Assembly (NCBI GenBank): GCA_007844125.1
Contig: CM017567.1
Location: forward strand, 6,932,821 to 6,996,820
Direction: 5' to 3'
From: Sinonovacula constricta
Lineage: Eukaryota; Mollusca; Bivalvia; Cardiida; Solecurtidae
DNA length: 64,000 bases
The notes under the pieces are model-generated. The model did no database searches. It was not told the origin of the DNA and saw only the letters and a program-made list of their open reading frames with translations. Numbering within the stretch: the first letter of the stretch is position 1; the number at the start of each line of letters is the position of its first letter. The translations under genes were made by a program, and so were the position numbers. This document shows, in pieces, positions 24,385 to 64,000 of the stretch.

Positions 24385-24968
24385 AATCTTCTTCTTCAGG
24401 TATCAGCTTTGTTTGCAGACATCGATGATCATGGCTTTCCAGTCCTCTCTGCATTCGGTCTTTCTGATTAGATCTAGAGTTGTGATTCCGGTGACCCTGT
24501 TGAGGCCATCTGTGAACTTAGTTCGTTGTCTTCCTCAGCTCTTTTTGCCGTCGATCTTTCCTAACATCAAGCTTTTATCCAAGCCATCCGCCGCATTATA
24601 TGGCTAAAGAACTTTAACTGTCTGGCGTGGACAGTATTGAGAACTGATCTCCTGTACTCAGCCTTACGCATAACTTCTTCGTTTGTCTTCCTTTCTGTCC
24701 ATGGGATTCGCAGAATTCTCCTTAAAACCCATATCTCCGCTGCTTCCAAACGACTTACAGCCACTTTCGTTATTGTCCTACATTCGCAACCGTAAAGTAG
24801 AAATGACCATATGTATGTCTTCAAAAGTCTGATTTTTGTGTTCGGTTTAATGTTTCTATTTTGTATTATGCCCTCCATGCTATGGAAAGCATAAATATCC
24901 GTAGCTACCAACTTCTGTATACTTGGCGGTGAATCATGCCTCAAATGGATTATTTCCAACACTGTCAC
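24385..24968 (-). pseudogene. 3' end of a non-LTR retrotransposon reverse transcriptase
   Basis: On the minus strand a 133-codon frame (24,968-24,567) reads KIRLLKTYIWSFLLYGCECRT...RLEAAEIWVLRRILRIPWTERKTNEEVMRKA...RQLKFFSHIMRR. This is the thumb and C-terminal segment that follows the RT domain in many endonuclease-RT LINEs. Beyond it, in another frame, GKIDGKKSRGRQR (from about 24,560) continues the same family, so one frameshift separates them. It ends in GAAGAAGAAG near 24,385, likely the 3' terminus. The catalytic RT part and 5' end are absent: a typical 5'-truncated dead copy. The clade (RTE or relatives) is uncertain. Confidence 0.8.
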
Positions 24969-26785
24969 AATCGTCTAGATAGTCAATATAATGGTATATT
25001 GTATATTAATATTATTGTTCATATAGAGGAAGTATGTCTATGTTGACATGTTTATGCAAAAATTCGCGATATTTTATTACTGTATATGTACAGAAAACGT
25101 GCATACAGAGTATCAGTAACCGCCAACCTAACAATTTAGTCAATTCCTATTTCCTTGTGCGTGAAAAGATGGTTCCGTGTATTTCCATGATTTGATGTGA
25201 AACGAAAGTAAGTAACAGATAAAACTCATATAAGACACAAAATGACAGCGACATAATTAGTACCACCATCCAGAGCTCGCCATCTAGCACAACTCCTGGT
25301 GAAACTTGGTACCTGTGACGTTACTAACATTGGGTGATAGTGACCTTATGACACCACGTTATTGACGTTGGATCGTATTGACTGAGATTTCATTACTTTT
25401 CTAAAGCAGTGAATATATAATATATTATATAGTAACAATGCCAATTATAACAGTAATAGGACCAGGGGCGAATTCCATCAACATTCGTCCTAGTTTCTAG
25501 AGCCTATTTTATTTTGTAATATATTATTTAGCCGACATTTACACTGTTTTCTGTGAGGCCGATGGTAGGGCAATCTAAAAGCAACTAAACATCGAACTCT
25601 TTTGACAACAATACAGTGTAGACATACCCTTGTTATATCCATACTTACATGTATGTTGTTGCTGCTACTGTTGTTGTTGCTGTTCTTCCTCTTGTTCTTC
25701 TTGTTCTTGTTTTTTGTTCCTGTTCATCTTGCTATCCTTACTGTCGTCGTTGTCATCGCCGTCGTCATCGTGTGTAGATAATTGTTTACGTGATACCTTT
25801 ATCAAATGCTGCTACAGTCGTACTTGATAACATTATCTCCATTCTTTTAAGTATCACGTGTATATTGCATATATTAAGATACCACCAACTCGAAATTAAA
25901 ATCATGCTGTGTTTTGTTCTTTATATAACCACACTGTATCTGTGAATTACATGTAATTTTCGCGAATTGGATGAGTACTATGATCATCATGGCACCGATC
26001 CTTAATTGTTTTTTAATTGCTAGAATGCAATTAGTGTTTTGTAATAACGTTGTAATTACGCAATAAGGATTCTGAATGAGTTACCTAACATGATTAACTT
26101 CAGCTCTAAAAGTGTGAGAACCGTATGCATGTATAAACAACGACATTAAAGAACGTATTTTTATGCCAAACTAAATTAATTAAATAATTAATGTCCGTAT
26201 CACTCAATAATTGGAGCAACTATTAAATAGGAAGATTTGCTATGTTTGAAGCAATGTAAATGGGTTCCTTTTATCCAATTTTATATTGCTTTATTTTGTG
26301 ACAATAATTAGTTTTTTAGACTAATGTTTACTCTGTTCTACAACTAATAATTGAATGAAGTTATTTACCCATAGAACAATATAAATAAAATGTATGTATT
26401 TTATGTATAAGTTGTTGATTTTTATTTATTTAAAATACATTAGTTTATTCTTTTAATGTTTGTCATTTCTATATGGCAGATTATGTTATAATACGGATTT
26501 TCAGTTATTCATAATCGTATCGGATTTAACTGAAACAAGGCAAACTAGAGACCGTTGGTTGACGATGTTTAGTCTGGTAGTTTTCATCATGGGAGATGTA
26601 AAACAATTACAAATATAATCAATTAAACTTAACGTCAACTCAGCAGACAGCATCACGAATGGTTTTGAGAGGTTTGGGAGTTCACACTGGCAGACATTCA
26701 TAACAATGTATTATTTACCCGCATTGTGATATCACACACTTATTTTCAATTTGCTGATACGGGACGGACCATGCACATGTTCCCT
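24969..26785. other. Intergenic AT-rich stretch
   Basis: No gene or recognisable element apart from a low-complexity stretch of TTG, CTG and CTT repeats at about 25,650-25,770. Open frames through that stretch are repeat artefacts. Confidence 0.55.
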
Positions 26786-26789
26786 TTAA

Positions 26790-27043
26790 AGGTGATATAC
26801 GACATTTTGGATCATGCTTTTCTCTCGTGCGACCAAAACAGATTTAATGTTAAAAACTAAGATAACCACGTGACCTCTTACTTTGGATATAAAGTTATAA
26901 CTTTATATAATCATCTGGATGAACAGCTCTGACGTTGGTTTCTAAATTTTGCTGAAATTCTGCATCAGGTATGCGCAAACCTCCGGAAAGGGTTAAGATG
27001 TTATTTTATGTATAATATAGAGGCAAACTATAGGCTACCACTT
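26790..27043. mobile_element. TTAA-flanked MITE, short member (254 bp)
   Basis: TTAA at 26,786-26,789 and 27,044-27,047 flank ends AGGTGATATACGACATTTTG and, in reverse complement, AAGTGGTAGCCTATAGTTTG. The ends resemble those of the roughly 500-bp elements at 15.6, 19.7 and 61.3 kb, but the interior is shorter. Confidence 0.55.
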
Positions 27044-27324
27044 TTAAATTCTCATATATACATTAACTTTATACAGTGTGATAAAGGAACGTTTAATGGC
27101 CTAAGAAAGACAACTCGTATTTTTCTGAATAAGAATTTTCCTTCACAGTGACCTCCAATGCCGTTCTTTCGTGGTATATGTGCTAGCACAATGGCTGGAC
27201 AGCTGATCAAAATCAGACCGTTTTCTGGCCCTGTTAATATTCCATTATGTTTATTTAGAATATGTTCTGTGCATGTTCGTTTGTAGGCCTATTAGTGGCT
27301 GACTTAAATGATCGTTACATTTTA

Positions 27325-28385
27325 ACAGAACAGAATAGAACATATTTTATTGATCAGATTTGTACACAACGTACACCATCTTGTCAAATTTATCATACAC
27401 ATATAAATGTTCCATGTGGTTTGCAAAAGTTGTAACATATTAATATCACTTTTTTATATTGGAATATACTTTCTATGTAATGATTGTATATACACATATA
27501 TTCGCATAATGTGCTTTGTACAAGACTTGTCTACATATTTTATGCATATACATTGTATACTATTATATAAACTTACTAATATTTATTTACTGAGTACTTG
27601 TTATTATCCTTTTCATAATATAACAAATAGTACATATTATTAGTAGTACTTCATATCAACAAAACGTAGCATATATTGGTAAGGGGAATGGGCATCAGTA
27701 TATTTTATGTTTTATTATTTGAACTGGCATCAAAATAAAATCACATTTCACACTCCATACAGGCATATTATTGAACATAGATACACATTAAATACATCAA
27801 AAGAAGAAATAGTTTTCATAGATATAAGGAAATATCAATTTCATTGGAACGAGATTAATGCATTATAGTGTCAATGCGTTGTCTTACAGACAAAGCTTCC
27901 TTTATATAATTAGACAATCGTAGCATAACTTTCTTATTCTGTGAGCTTAATAGTATTAAAAATTTAAACATAGATGGTCTTTTAAAATAATAACTACTTA
28001 TATATTTTGATCTAAGATCCCGATAGCATGGACAAATCAAAACAAGATCATTCGAGTTACAACATAAACAAAGTCTCTGTGTCCTTTCTGTATAATTTCG
28101 GTAATATCTACCAGTTTGCATTCTTACAGGTAAAACAGATAATCAAAGTCTACTTATATATATATTCTATATGTAGGCGTCAAATTGTTAAGATATGGCT
28201 CATATTGTAGATTATATTTTATAAATTTATAATTAATAAGGACAGAATTGTTTGTAATGTTTGCTTGCCATTCTTGGGTATAAATATCAATGATCCTTTG
28301 TTTAAAGGCCTTAATAAACTGCTTGGTATTGGCGCTACATGTATTTGTGTTTATAAAAACGTAACCAAAACCATGGTCAAATAAT
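27325..28385 (-). pseudogene. 3' end of a LINE: ORF2 C-terminus plus 3' UTR
   Basis: On the minus strand from about 28,385 the frame reads FIKAFKQRIIDIYTQEW, then after stops and a frame change the 88-codon frame 28,121-27,855 gives CLCCNSNDLVLICPCYRDLR and SKYISSYYFKRPSMFKFL. This Cys-rich end (C-x2-C then C, normally ending in a His/Cys pattern) is the usual C-terminus of jockey/CR1-like LINE reverse transcriptases in molluscs. An AT-rich 3' UTR runs to about 27,325, ending in 'aataaaatatgttctattctg' on the minus strand, a plausible LINE tail. Several stops show the copy is dead. Confidence 0.7.
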
Positions 28386-28655
28386 TGTCCTTTAACATTT
28401 ATCTCCAGTTCTTACATCCTCTACTGCAGAGTTCCAATCGTTCTTTTAACGTTAGTTCGAGCTACACATCATAATAATTTGATTCGACTTACATATTTTT
28501 CCTTATATTTTTTACATATGGCTATATAATGTAAGTTGCGTTAAGTGTTACTGCAGTATAGTTTAAATTTTTTTTTACTAACGATATAAAACTTGCTTGT
28601 TGCTCAATTTTCTTTTCAACCCATTCCGCCACTTTTGTTCCGTGCGCGCACAAAA

Positions 28656-28682
28656 CACGTGATTAGTTACTTTATGACGTCA
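28656..28682 (+). promoter_or_regulatory. E-box CACGTG and CRE palindrome upstream of citrate synthase
   Basis: CACGTG at 28,656-28,661 and a perfect TGACGTCA at 28,675-28,682 lie 83 and 64 bp before the start codon, in the only locally GC-richer stretch (28,640-28,730). No TATA box is visible. CREB/ATF and bHLH binding is inferred from the motifs alone. Confidence 0.5.
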
Positions 28683-28738
28683 CGAACGGCCTTTCCTACC
28701 GGTGTTCCCCGAAAAAGCAGTTTGGAACAAAAGCTAAA

Positions 28739-57733
<28,995 letters not shown>

Positions 57734-60249
57734 ATATAAACTCGTAACAAATACTAGCATAGAAACAAATGACTTACAGAGAGTTTGTGACATTACAATT
57801 TCTTGAAAGTATGGTTGCTTTTTTATGGTGATTTTACCAGGTATAAATCCTGGTATGATTGCTTAATTAGTTAATTTTTCTGTGTTAAGTGGAGCAAGCA
57901 AATTCAAATTTATTAAAAGTTTTAAAAGCACACCCAGGTCTTCTTGATTACCAATTATTTAACTGCAAACATTTAAGGAAAGAGTAAAACTATATATTCA
58001 GATGTTTGACTTTGTTTTTTTAGTGAATTATTTTCCACAATATTTTGAAATAGAAGTTTGCAGAAAATAAATGGTAATTTTTATCTTTACATGCATAATA
58101 GGAGCATGAAAGAAGTGTTGATTTTTACTGTTATTGCTTTTTTATGTTAATTTATAGCCTATGCTGCTCTGTTTGTAATGTTGTATCATTCCGGTTATTG
58201 ATGAGTGACACATGTATATCTCTTGTCTGCACTGTCTTTTTTCAACCAACACCATAAATGTATTAATTGGAAACATTTTTTTCAGGCAATGAGCAAAATT
58301 TTATAGACTACAGTTTCCATGATTTGGTTTCTCTTATTTCGCAAATTTGTTCAATGACATAAAACTATTTAAAAAAAAAAAGTGTCTATATTTGATAATT
58401 ATTCCTGATGAAAAAATCTATTGAGAGCCGTATTGGTTTATATGGCATATTGTCTAAATGCCTATTTAGTTGAGATGACATTGTTGTAAAGTACTGCACA
58501 TGTTCCCATATTGTAGATTGCTAAATCATATTGTAAAGCTTGTGGTAGTATTTTGTATCTGTACTCAACTGCATTTTACTCTAGACTTGGTAGTTCCATA
58601 TGAAGACACATCATAGCAAACCTCCCTCCTTTTCATATCAATGGTCCATTTAGAATGGATTGCATTACATAATCTGTAATAAATCTACCTTGTTTAAATG
58701 GCTTTACCTTGTCATTTGTTTGTCATTTGTATCTGTCCCAAGGTGTGGGAAGGTGGGACGTACTAGTTGTGAAAAATGCTTATGGTATAGCTCCCTTATA
58801 GCGCTCATGTGGGTAGCTCACCAACTAGTTGGCCTGGTGTCAGGATAATATGACTGGGTGTGGTATGCCAGGTGTTTGCAGCATGCTATACACATTGAAG
58901 GCAGTACTTTATCTGCTTCAAGTGGACACCATCTCCAGATAACTGAAATACTGTTGGTGGGATGATAAACCAAATAAACAACAAGAAGGTGGGCTTGAGT
59001 GATTTTGTTCAAGCCTCATTATGACATAGTCCCGAAGTTGTGTTCATTTCTACAACTGTTATCATCTCATAACAATACATGTATATCCAATTAAAATAAT
59101 AAAGTTCTACCTTCAATATAGTATCATGCCTTGATATTCTGATAGGGCAACACATCCAGTCATGGGTATCCAAACACAAGCTGACCAGTCATGGAAAAGT
59201 CTTTATAAACTGACCATTAGCAAGGGAGAAATATGCTTACTACTTTGGAAATTTATTATCTGGGAATGTACTGATCCCTTGTGCACCGGCTATAGCTACC
59301 TTTCTACCAGGGAATTTAAAAGCTGTAAACAGACGTAACAATGCCCTGTATAGTTTGCGCTGGAATTCAAAGTGCCGTTTCTGTTATCTTTACATGATAT
59401 AATCAATGGATAAAGACTACAAAGAAGATGCAAATGGCTGTGGCTTGGACTACACTTCACTTTATTCACATAAGTTTATATAATTTATATATATTCTTAT
59501 CTACATAATATATATAAATATGACCGGGCCAATACAGATTTAAATCAATCTGATTTGCCAATGCAACAGATTGATGTTCATAAAACATGACGAATAAGGA
59601 ACAACACTGTTTTTGATGTGTTTCCTTACCCACATTCTGACATCATCCATTCAATACAATTGAATAAAAATGTTAATATTGAAAAACTGACTTAAAGTTG
59701 GTACTCGCTGATTTCAATAAGGTAAATATTTACCATGATATTTGACCATGTACAGTAGTACTGCCTTCATCCTACGGCTGTACATGTTAGCAAAAGGGAT
59801 ATAAATACTTCATTTAAGATAAAAATAATCATCTTTAATGTACAATTCAACAAATGAACAAATCTTTTTAAAAAAAACATAAACACTAACAACCTGAGAG
59901 AATTCTTATTTCTTGTTACACCTATTTTTCTATCAGTAACTACTCCTTAAATTGGAGTCTTCTCAGCATTAGAATGAAACATTTATGTGTTTATTTATTT
60001 TTTATCACCAAACAGTCCATTTTCATGGATGTATATATGTGTGTGTGTATATATTTATTGCACAAATATTTTCCACAACTGCACAATATTTTCCACAACT
60101 GCACTATGTTATAGCTGCCACAATCAGCTCTTAAACATCCGACCACACAAATATCCGTGTGCAGAAAACATTGCATCTTTAGTACAACACAGTATCCAAA
60201 TATACATGTACATGGTATAAGCTAAGCATTAACGTCACAAACACTTTTT
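57734..60249. other. Citrate synthase 3' UTR and intergenic spacer
   Basis: Possible polyadenylation signals AATAAA at 58,066-58,071 and 58,678-58,683 would give a 3' UTR of about 0.35 or 0.95 kb. The third copy of the dispersed repeat starts near 58,775. The remainder to the PhyH stop codon at 60,250 is AT-rich with no gene seen; the facing 3' ends make these two genes convergent. Confidence 0.55.
58775..58985 (+). repeat. Three-copy dispersed repeat, copy 3
   Basis: Collinear with 56,183-56,396 over about 200 bp with roughly a quarter of positions changed. It ends near 'gggatgataaaccaaataaac'. Confidence 0.75.
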
Positions 60250-62737
60250 CTAAGTGTCTTTATCTCCCTGATTGCGCCACTCCGGCAAAAAGTCGGGTCC
60301 GTTCGGCTGTCCGTCCGAGAAATCGTAGGGAATAGCTCCGGACAGTTTCTTGACCTCCTCCGTGCGGGCGATCCGCGGCACTCTGTCGGGACAATGGGCT
60401 CGTGCAGGACACACTGATTCAAAACTCTTGATGTGCTAAAAATGAAAATATAAGTGATTTATTTAAAATGAAGTTAAAGACAATAACTTTACAACAATTA
60501 ATCCATAAAGCGTTTGCAAATTATTCTCCTGAAATAGAAATTAATAACTAACTAATAATTATTTAGTTACTACATAGCCTCTAAACAGACACATTCTCTG
60601 TGCCTAGACGCATTTTAATTGTGGGAAAATCCAGTCACTAGCATGCGATATTTACCGTTTTCTTTCGATACTAGTATTGACAACTATAAAAAATGCGAAA
60701 ATTCAATTCTATTTTAACATGAGTACCCCTTCTCCGCCAGTATAAAGTATTTGATCTGTGTCACTGTTTTTATGGCATGGATTGATAAGAAAGCTGGATT
60801 TTGGAAGCACAAAGGATTGACCCTGCTCTCCTGCATGACATTGACTTCTCTCAGTTATTCATTTCTGGGAAGAAGTAGTGCACGTACAGAACAAATATGT
60901 ATGTCTAGACAAGACCCGTCAATTGTGCCCAGGCGTGCTTTAAATGTTAACAATAATGTTGTTATCTGTTAAAACTGGAAGTTAGTTATATTGTGTAATT
61001 CAGATAAACATAACATGCTGATTTATGAATGAACAATGCCGCATACAAACATCACTCAGTGAATAGAGGAATGGGTCGAAACGGGGAGCGAACTGTTATT
61101 GCGAACTGAACATGTGTTTATCTGACTACGCATAATCTACCATGTCTTTCTACTTTCCAATTCCAATGTGTTGTACATTTGATTTACTACGGAATAGTTA
61201 TGACCATTGTTTGCACATGTGTACATCGCTTATAGAGAAGAACTTACACCGCCCAAACGGCGCTTTGATTTAGAAATGGTCGAGTTGTTCCGAGTGGTGT
61301 CGCTGCCTGGGTTTATTTAAAGTTGGTATCCGAAAGTTGACCTATATCACATGCATGTAACAAGATTTGTTAACGGTTTCTAAGAATTTGTGCATAATTT
61401 CTGCATAAACCCATGCTTTAAGAAAGACGATTTTGAACCCTACCTATATCCCAAGACATAACACGTTGCGAAAAAATCACTCCAAATTTTCATTCTTTGC
61501 AAATCTAAGCACGCGATAATGTTCGCTACTAAAATAGATACTGACGTCAAAGCAGACTACCTGGATGACGATTTAACGCATCTCATAAGTAAGTTGTCAC
61601 TTTTTTTCCTTGTTTAAAAATAGTTATCTCTGCAGCGTGGCTCAGATAGGAAATACCTTTTCGCAATGACGAGTGGGCATTTATGTTTCCCTTTCCACGC
61701 AGACCTATTGCATCAATGAACAATATTTTGCCGGAACCTTCCCGATGACAATGACTTACTAAAACTATTCGGGGTAAACTGTCAAATACCACCTTTAATC
61801 TTGGGCCTCGAAGTTAAATGCTGGTTGTATTCTAGAATTCATTGACATGGTACATGTAACGCACCTGTGACGGCCAGTGGGTGGTCATCATAGCGCGGCC
61901 GTACGCCCGACTGCGGTCCGCCATGTCTTGTTCCCCAGCCCACCTCGCCGGTGTCATGCAGACAAATACAACATATCGCCACCGTCCTGAATGCTTCCGG
62001 TTCTGTCAATAAAACGTGTACATAATTAAAAAACTCTCAGAAGATTGGTTTCTAAGTACGATTTAAGAATATATTGATATATCCTACAATTAAATCCCAC
62101 CACAAGTGACAAGGTATCCTGTGCAGTGCAAAACTAAACAAAGCGCTGTGTAATATGTATTATCACTAGTCATCTTATTTTAAAGAATTGTATTAAAATA
62201 ATGTTTAAAGATTTTTAGTAAATCATTTTTGTCTTGAACTCAATATTATCACACAAAAACACTTACAAAAATAAGCATATCTTATATATACTACTACCAT
62301 TATTAACGTTATGACGTTTAGCTTCTAGCATGCATATCATCTGTTACAAGTTACCTCCGTTAAAACAGTAAACATTGGGATAGATATTATGCATATAAGA
62401 CAGTTACCGGAAGTGGTCTTGCATTTGCGTGAATCAGCCTCGAGTCCCAGAGCACCATGCCTCCTTTAGGTACAGGTACCCTTGTGAGGCGACATCCTCC
62501 ATCTTTAAATGTCTGAATCTCTTCTCTTGTCAGTTTGAAATATTCGGCCTTATTCGTCTTGCGTGCCTCTTTGTCATCTAGGTGATAGAACGCGTCCAAA
62601 AGTTTGTGGGAGCCTTCCATGACCTGGAACGTCCAGTCGTCTTTGCACTGCTCCTCCAAATAGAGGGCCCCTTGATAGGCATGTAGCCCGTACCTTTCCG
62701 AGAGCTGGTCAGAGTGTAGCCAATAACGATCGGGCTC
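60250..62737 (-). CDS. Phytanoyl-CoA dioxygenase (PhyH) family protein, last three exons
   Basis: Exons on the minus strand 62,737-62,408, 62,002-61,865 and 60,435-60,250 join in frame (110, 46 and 61 codons, then TAG). All borders are GT..AG. PhyH enzymes are Fe(II)/2-oxoglutarate oxygenases. Visible motifs: EPDRYWLHSDQ, whose His-x-Asp fits the first two iron ligands; LYLEEQCKDDWTFQVMEGSHKL, the typical 'gal..vveGSHk' region; and LWDSRLIHANARP, holding the likely distal iron-binding His. RWRYVVFVCMTPARWA and MMTTHWPSQ follow. The C-terminal tail is hydrophilic. About 100 N-terminal residues and the start codon should lie upstream; I see no matching exon in 62,738-64,000, so the gene probably runs off the window. 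The substrate cannot be told from sequence. Confidence 0.88.
60436..61864 (-). other. PhyH-family last intron
   Basis: 1,429 bp. The left two thirds show no element; the right third contains the TTAA-flanked MITE at 61,321-61,794. Confidence 0.6.
61321..61794. mobile_element. TTAA-flanked MITE, 474 bp, best-preserved member
   Basis: TTAA at 61,317-61,320 and 61,795-61,798. Ends AGTTGGTATCCGAAAGTTGA and, in reverse complement, AGGTGGTATTTGACAGTTTA. Internal blocks 'gcagcgtggctcagataggaaata' and 'cgcaatgacgagtgggc' match the copies inside the Cdc25 units. No open frame of note. Confidence 0.75.
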
Positions 62738-62865
62738 CTAGAACAGATATTATAAAACACAGTACAATATATTTATGAATACAATAATTCCGTAGTTTTA
62801 CTTCACTGAATAACTTGCGTATGCCTGTGCTGAGTTATGGTCTGGCTCTCAATTGGAACTCCTCG

Positions 62866-63000
62866 GGTAATTCCGTCCTCGGGACAATCATCCATTGGAT
62901 CAATCGGAACAGCTCGGATAATTCACGAATCATCTCTCGGATTAATCGGAACTCCGGGGGTAATTCCGTCCTCGGGACAATCATCCCTCGGATGTATCTG
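62866..63000. repeat. Tandem-inverted 'cggaact/ctcgggacaatcatcc' block
   Basis: Two direct copies of 'ggtaattccgtcctcgggac' type sequence about 93 bp apart (around 62,867 and 62,960) surround 'aatcggaacagctcggataattcacgaatcatctctcggat'. That core is the reverse complement of the centre of the foldback at 63,281-63,321, so the two structures are related. Confidence 0.7.
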
Positions 63001-63113
63001 GTGCAATGATACGTGCTCAAATTACGTCGTTTTGTTCGCCGGAAGTCGGAAGAAGATGCTTGAAACGTAGTTCGCACAAAACGTAAACAATGGCGTCGTT
63101 TGACAGCTGCGCC

Positions 63114-63499
63114 GGGTAAATTAAACTTGGATGATTTAAATTTGAAGCAACCACAAAGTGAAGTATTACAGGCACCGTTCTATAGTGAGCTGTCATCCGA
63201 GCTGCCATCTTTGTTTTGACGTCTGTCACAAAAGAAGTCCCATTTCGGGATATGTGGCCGAGGTAATCCGACTACCTACATACATCCGAGAGATGGTTCG
63301 TGAATTATCCGAGGTGTTCCGATTGCTCTCGGATGCATGTAGGTAGTCGGATCGCCTTGGCCATTTTCCTAAAAGGGTCTGCTTTTGTGACAGACGTCTA
63401 AACAAAGATGACAGCTCGGATGACAGCTCACTACAGTATGAAGCCTATAAAACATTTTGTGGCGGCTTCAATTTTAAATCATCCAAGTTTAACTTACCC
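63114..63499. repeat. Foldback element with ~180-bp arms
   Basis: The outer ends GGGTAAATTAAACTTGGATG (63,114) and, in reverse complement, GGGTAAGTTAAACTTGGATG (63,499) open two arms that stay similar through 'agtgagctgtcatccgagct', 'gacgtctgtcacaaaag' and 'atccgactacctacat', leaving a centre of about 30-40 bp. No coding capacity; target duplications are not evident. It could be a MITE of the foldback type. Confidence 0.85.
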
Positions 63500-64000
63500 A
63501 GACATATATACTAGATCGTACTGATTCTCTCAGTCTGTCTTTATCCATTACACTTTAAATGTGAGAAGTAGGTTAAGTTTAGGAAACATTTAACATTGTT
63601 CTTTGTATACATAATACTATGTTACAGAAAAATACTATCAGAATAATTATTTGTGTAATGTGAGGCTCCTGCACAAGTGCAATTTCTGCTTGTACACTTT
63701 AGTTTCATTGTTAATTATAATAATTTTTGGCACCTTTTTTCTACATATCTAACCTCTTGGAAAACCTATGAAATGGTGTCGAGTTTTGCTTATATTTTAT
63801 TCTCTGGTCTCAGGAATAGATAGTTTCCATGTGATGTCATAGGCACTGGTAAGACAATTTAAGGCAGCCTTCTTTGAAGACAGAAGCTAATGCAGGCCGA
63901 AATCTGGAAATATGTGCTATATTAAAACTCGCATCTGTGTTTTATCTATTTTGCTGAATTCTATATCAAATTAAACAGCTTTTATGAAGTATTTTAAATA
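63500..64000. other. Right edge, no feature recognised
   Basis: AT-rich sequence; no exon of the PhyH gene or other gene could be identified here. Confidence 0.5.

Noticed and set aside
25630..25827. Cys/Ser/Leu-rich 65-codon frame resembling a small secreted peptide
   Set aside because: Composition comes from TTG/CTG/CTT low-complexity DNA; no splice or start context supports it.
62815..63077. Asn/Ser/Gly-rich repeated frame (NRNSSDNS type) suggesting a repeat protein
   Set aside because: Arises from tandem-inverted noncoding repeats; both strands and several frames are equally open.

Overview
The window looks like nuclear DNA of a bivalve mollusc. Its genes are split by spliced introns with GT..AG borders. 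Intergenic and intronic DNA is AT-rich and full of tRNA-derived SINEs, degraded LINEs, MITEs and simple repeats, and it carries the dispersed 'GTCACTAGGTCA' type repeat that I associate with clam genomes. The phylum call rests on repeat types and protein similarity recalled from memory; I do not claim a species.

Layout. Bases 1 to about 12,280 hold no recognisable gene, only repeats: a 22-G run, a 32-bp degenerate tandem repeat, a tRNA-derived SINE and a 50-bp-arm hairpin. From about 12,280 to 22,075 lies a tandem array of about 4.1-kb units, each with its own CCAAT-box promoter and a three-exon Cdc25-type (M-phase inducer) phosphatase gene. Copies 1 and 2 are open, 298 codons each. Copy 1 has lost the conserved Asp of the LDCRYPYE motif. 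Copy 3 is a deleted pseudogene, and a shrunken remnant of a further unit sits upstream of copy 1. From 22,075 to 28,640 there are only LINE fragments, a MITE and simple repeats.

Bases 28,739 to 57,733 carry a complete mitochondrial citrate synthase gene on the plus strand: 10 exons, 464 residues, all three catalytic residues present. Its introns are a collection of mobile elements: several SINEs, a hAT-like MITE with CATATC target duplications, a broken non-LTR retrotransposon with an apparent restriction-like endonuclease domain, a roughly 1.4-kb bivalve tandem-unit repeat, and, in intron 6, a 7,041-bp PIF/Harbinger DNA transposon with perfect 32-bp inverted ends. That transposon has both of its genes: a five-exon DDE transposase on the plus strand, broken by one extra A in an A-run, and a six-exon open Myb/SANT-like protein of 236 residues on the minus strand.

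Bases 60,250 to 62,737 hold the last three exons of a phytanoyl-CoA-dioxygenase-family gene on the minus strand; its 5' part lies beyond the window. One of its introns carries a 474-bp MITE with TTAA flanks that has relatives inside the Cdc25 units and at 26.8 kb. The right end (63,114-63,499) is a large foldback element.

The genes do not form one pathway. Citrate synthase feeds the TCA cycle, the Cdc25 genes would activate cyclin-dependent kinases, and the PhyH-type enzyme would be an Fe(II)/2-oxoglutarate oxygenase. The most notable structures are the decaying Cdc25 array, the nearly intact Harbinger element and the TTAA-flanked MITE family.
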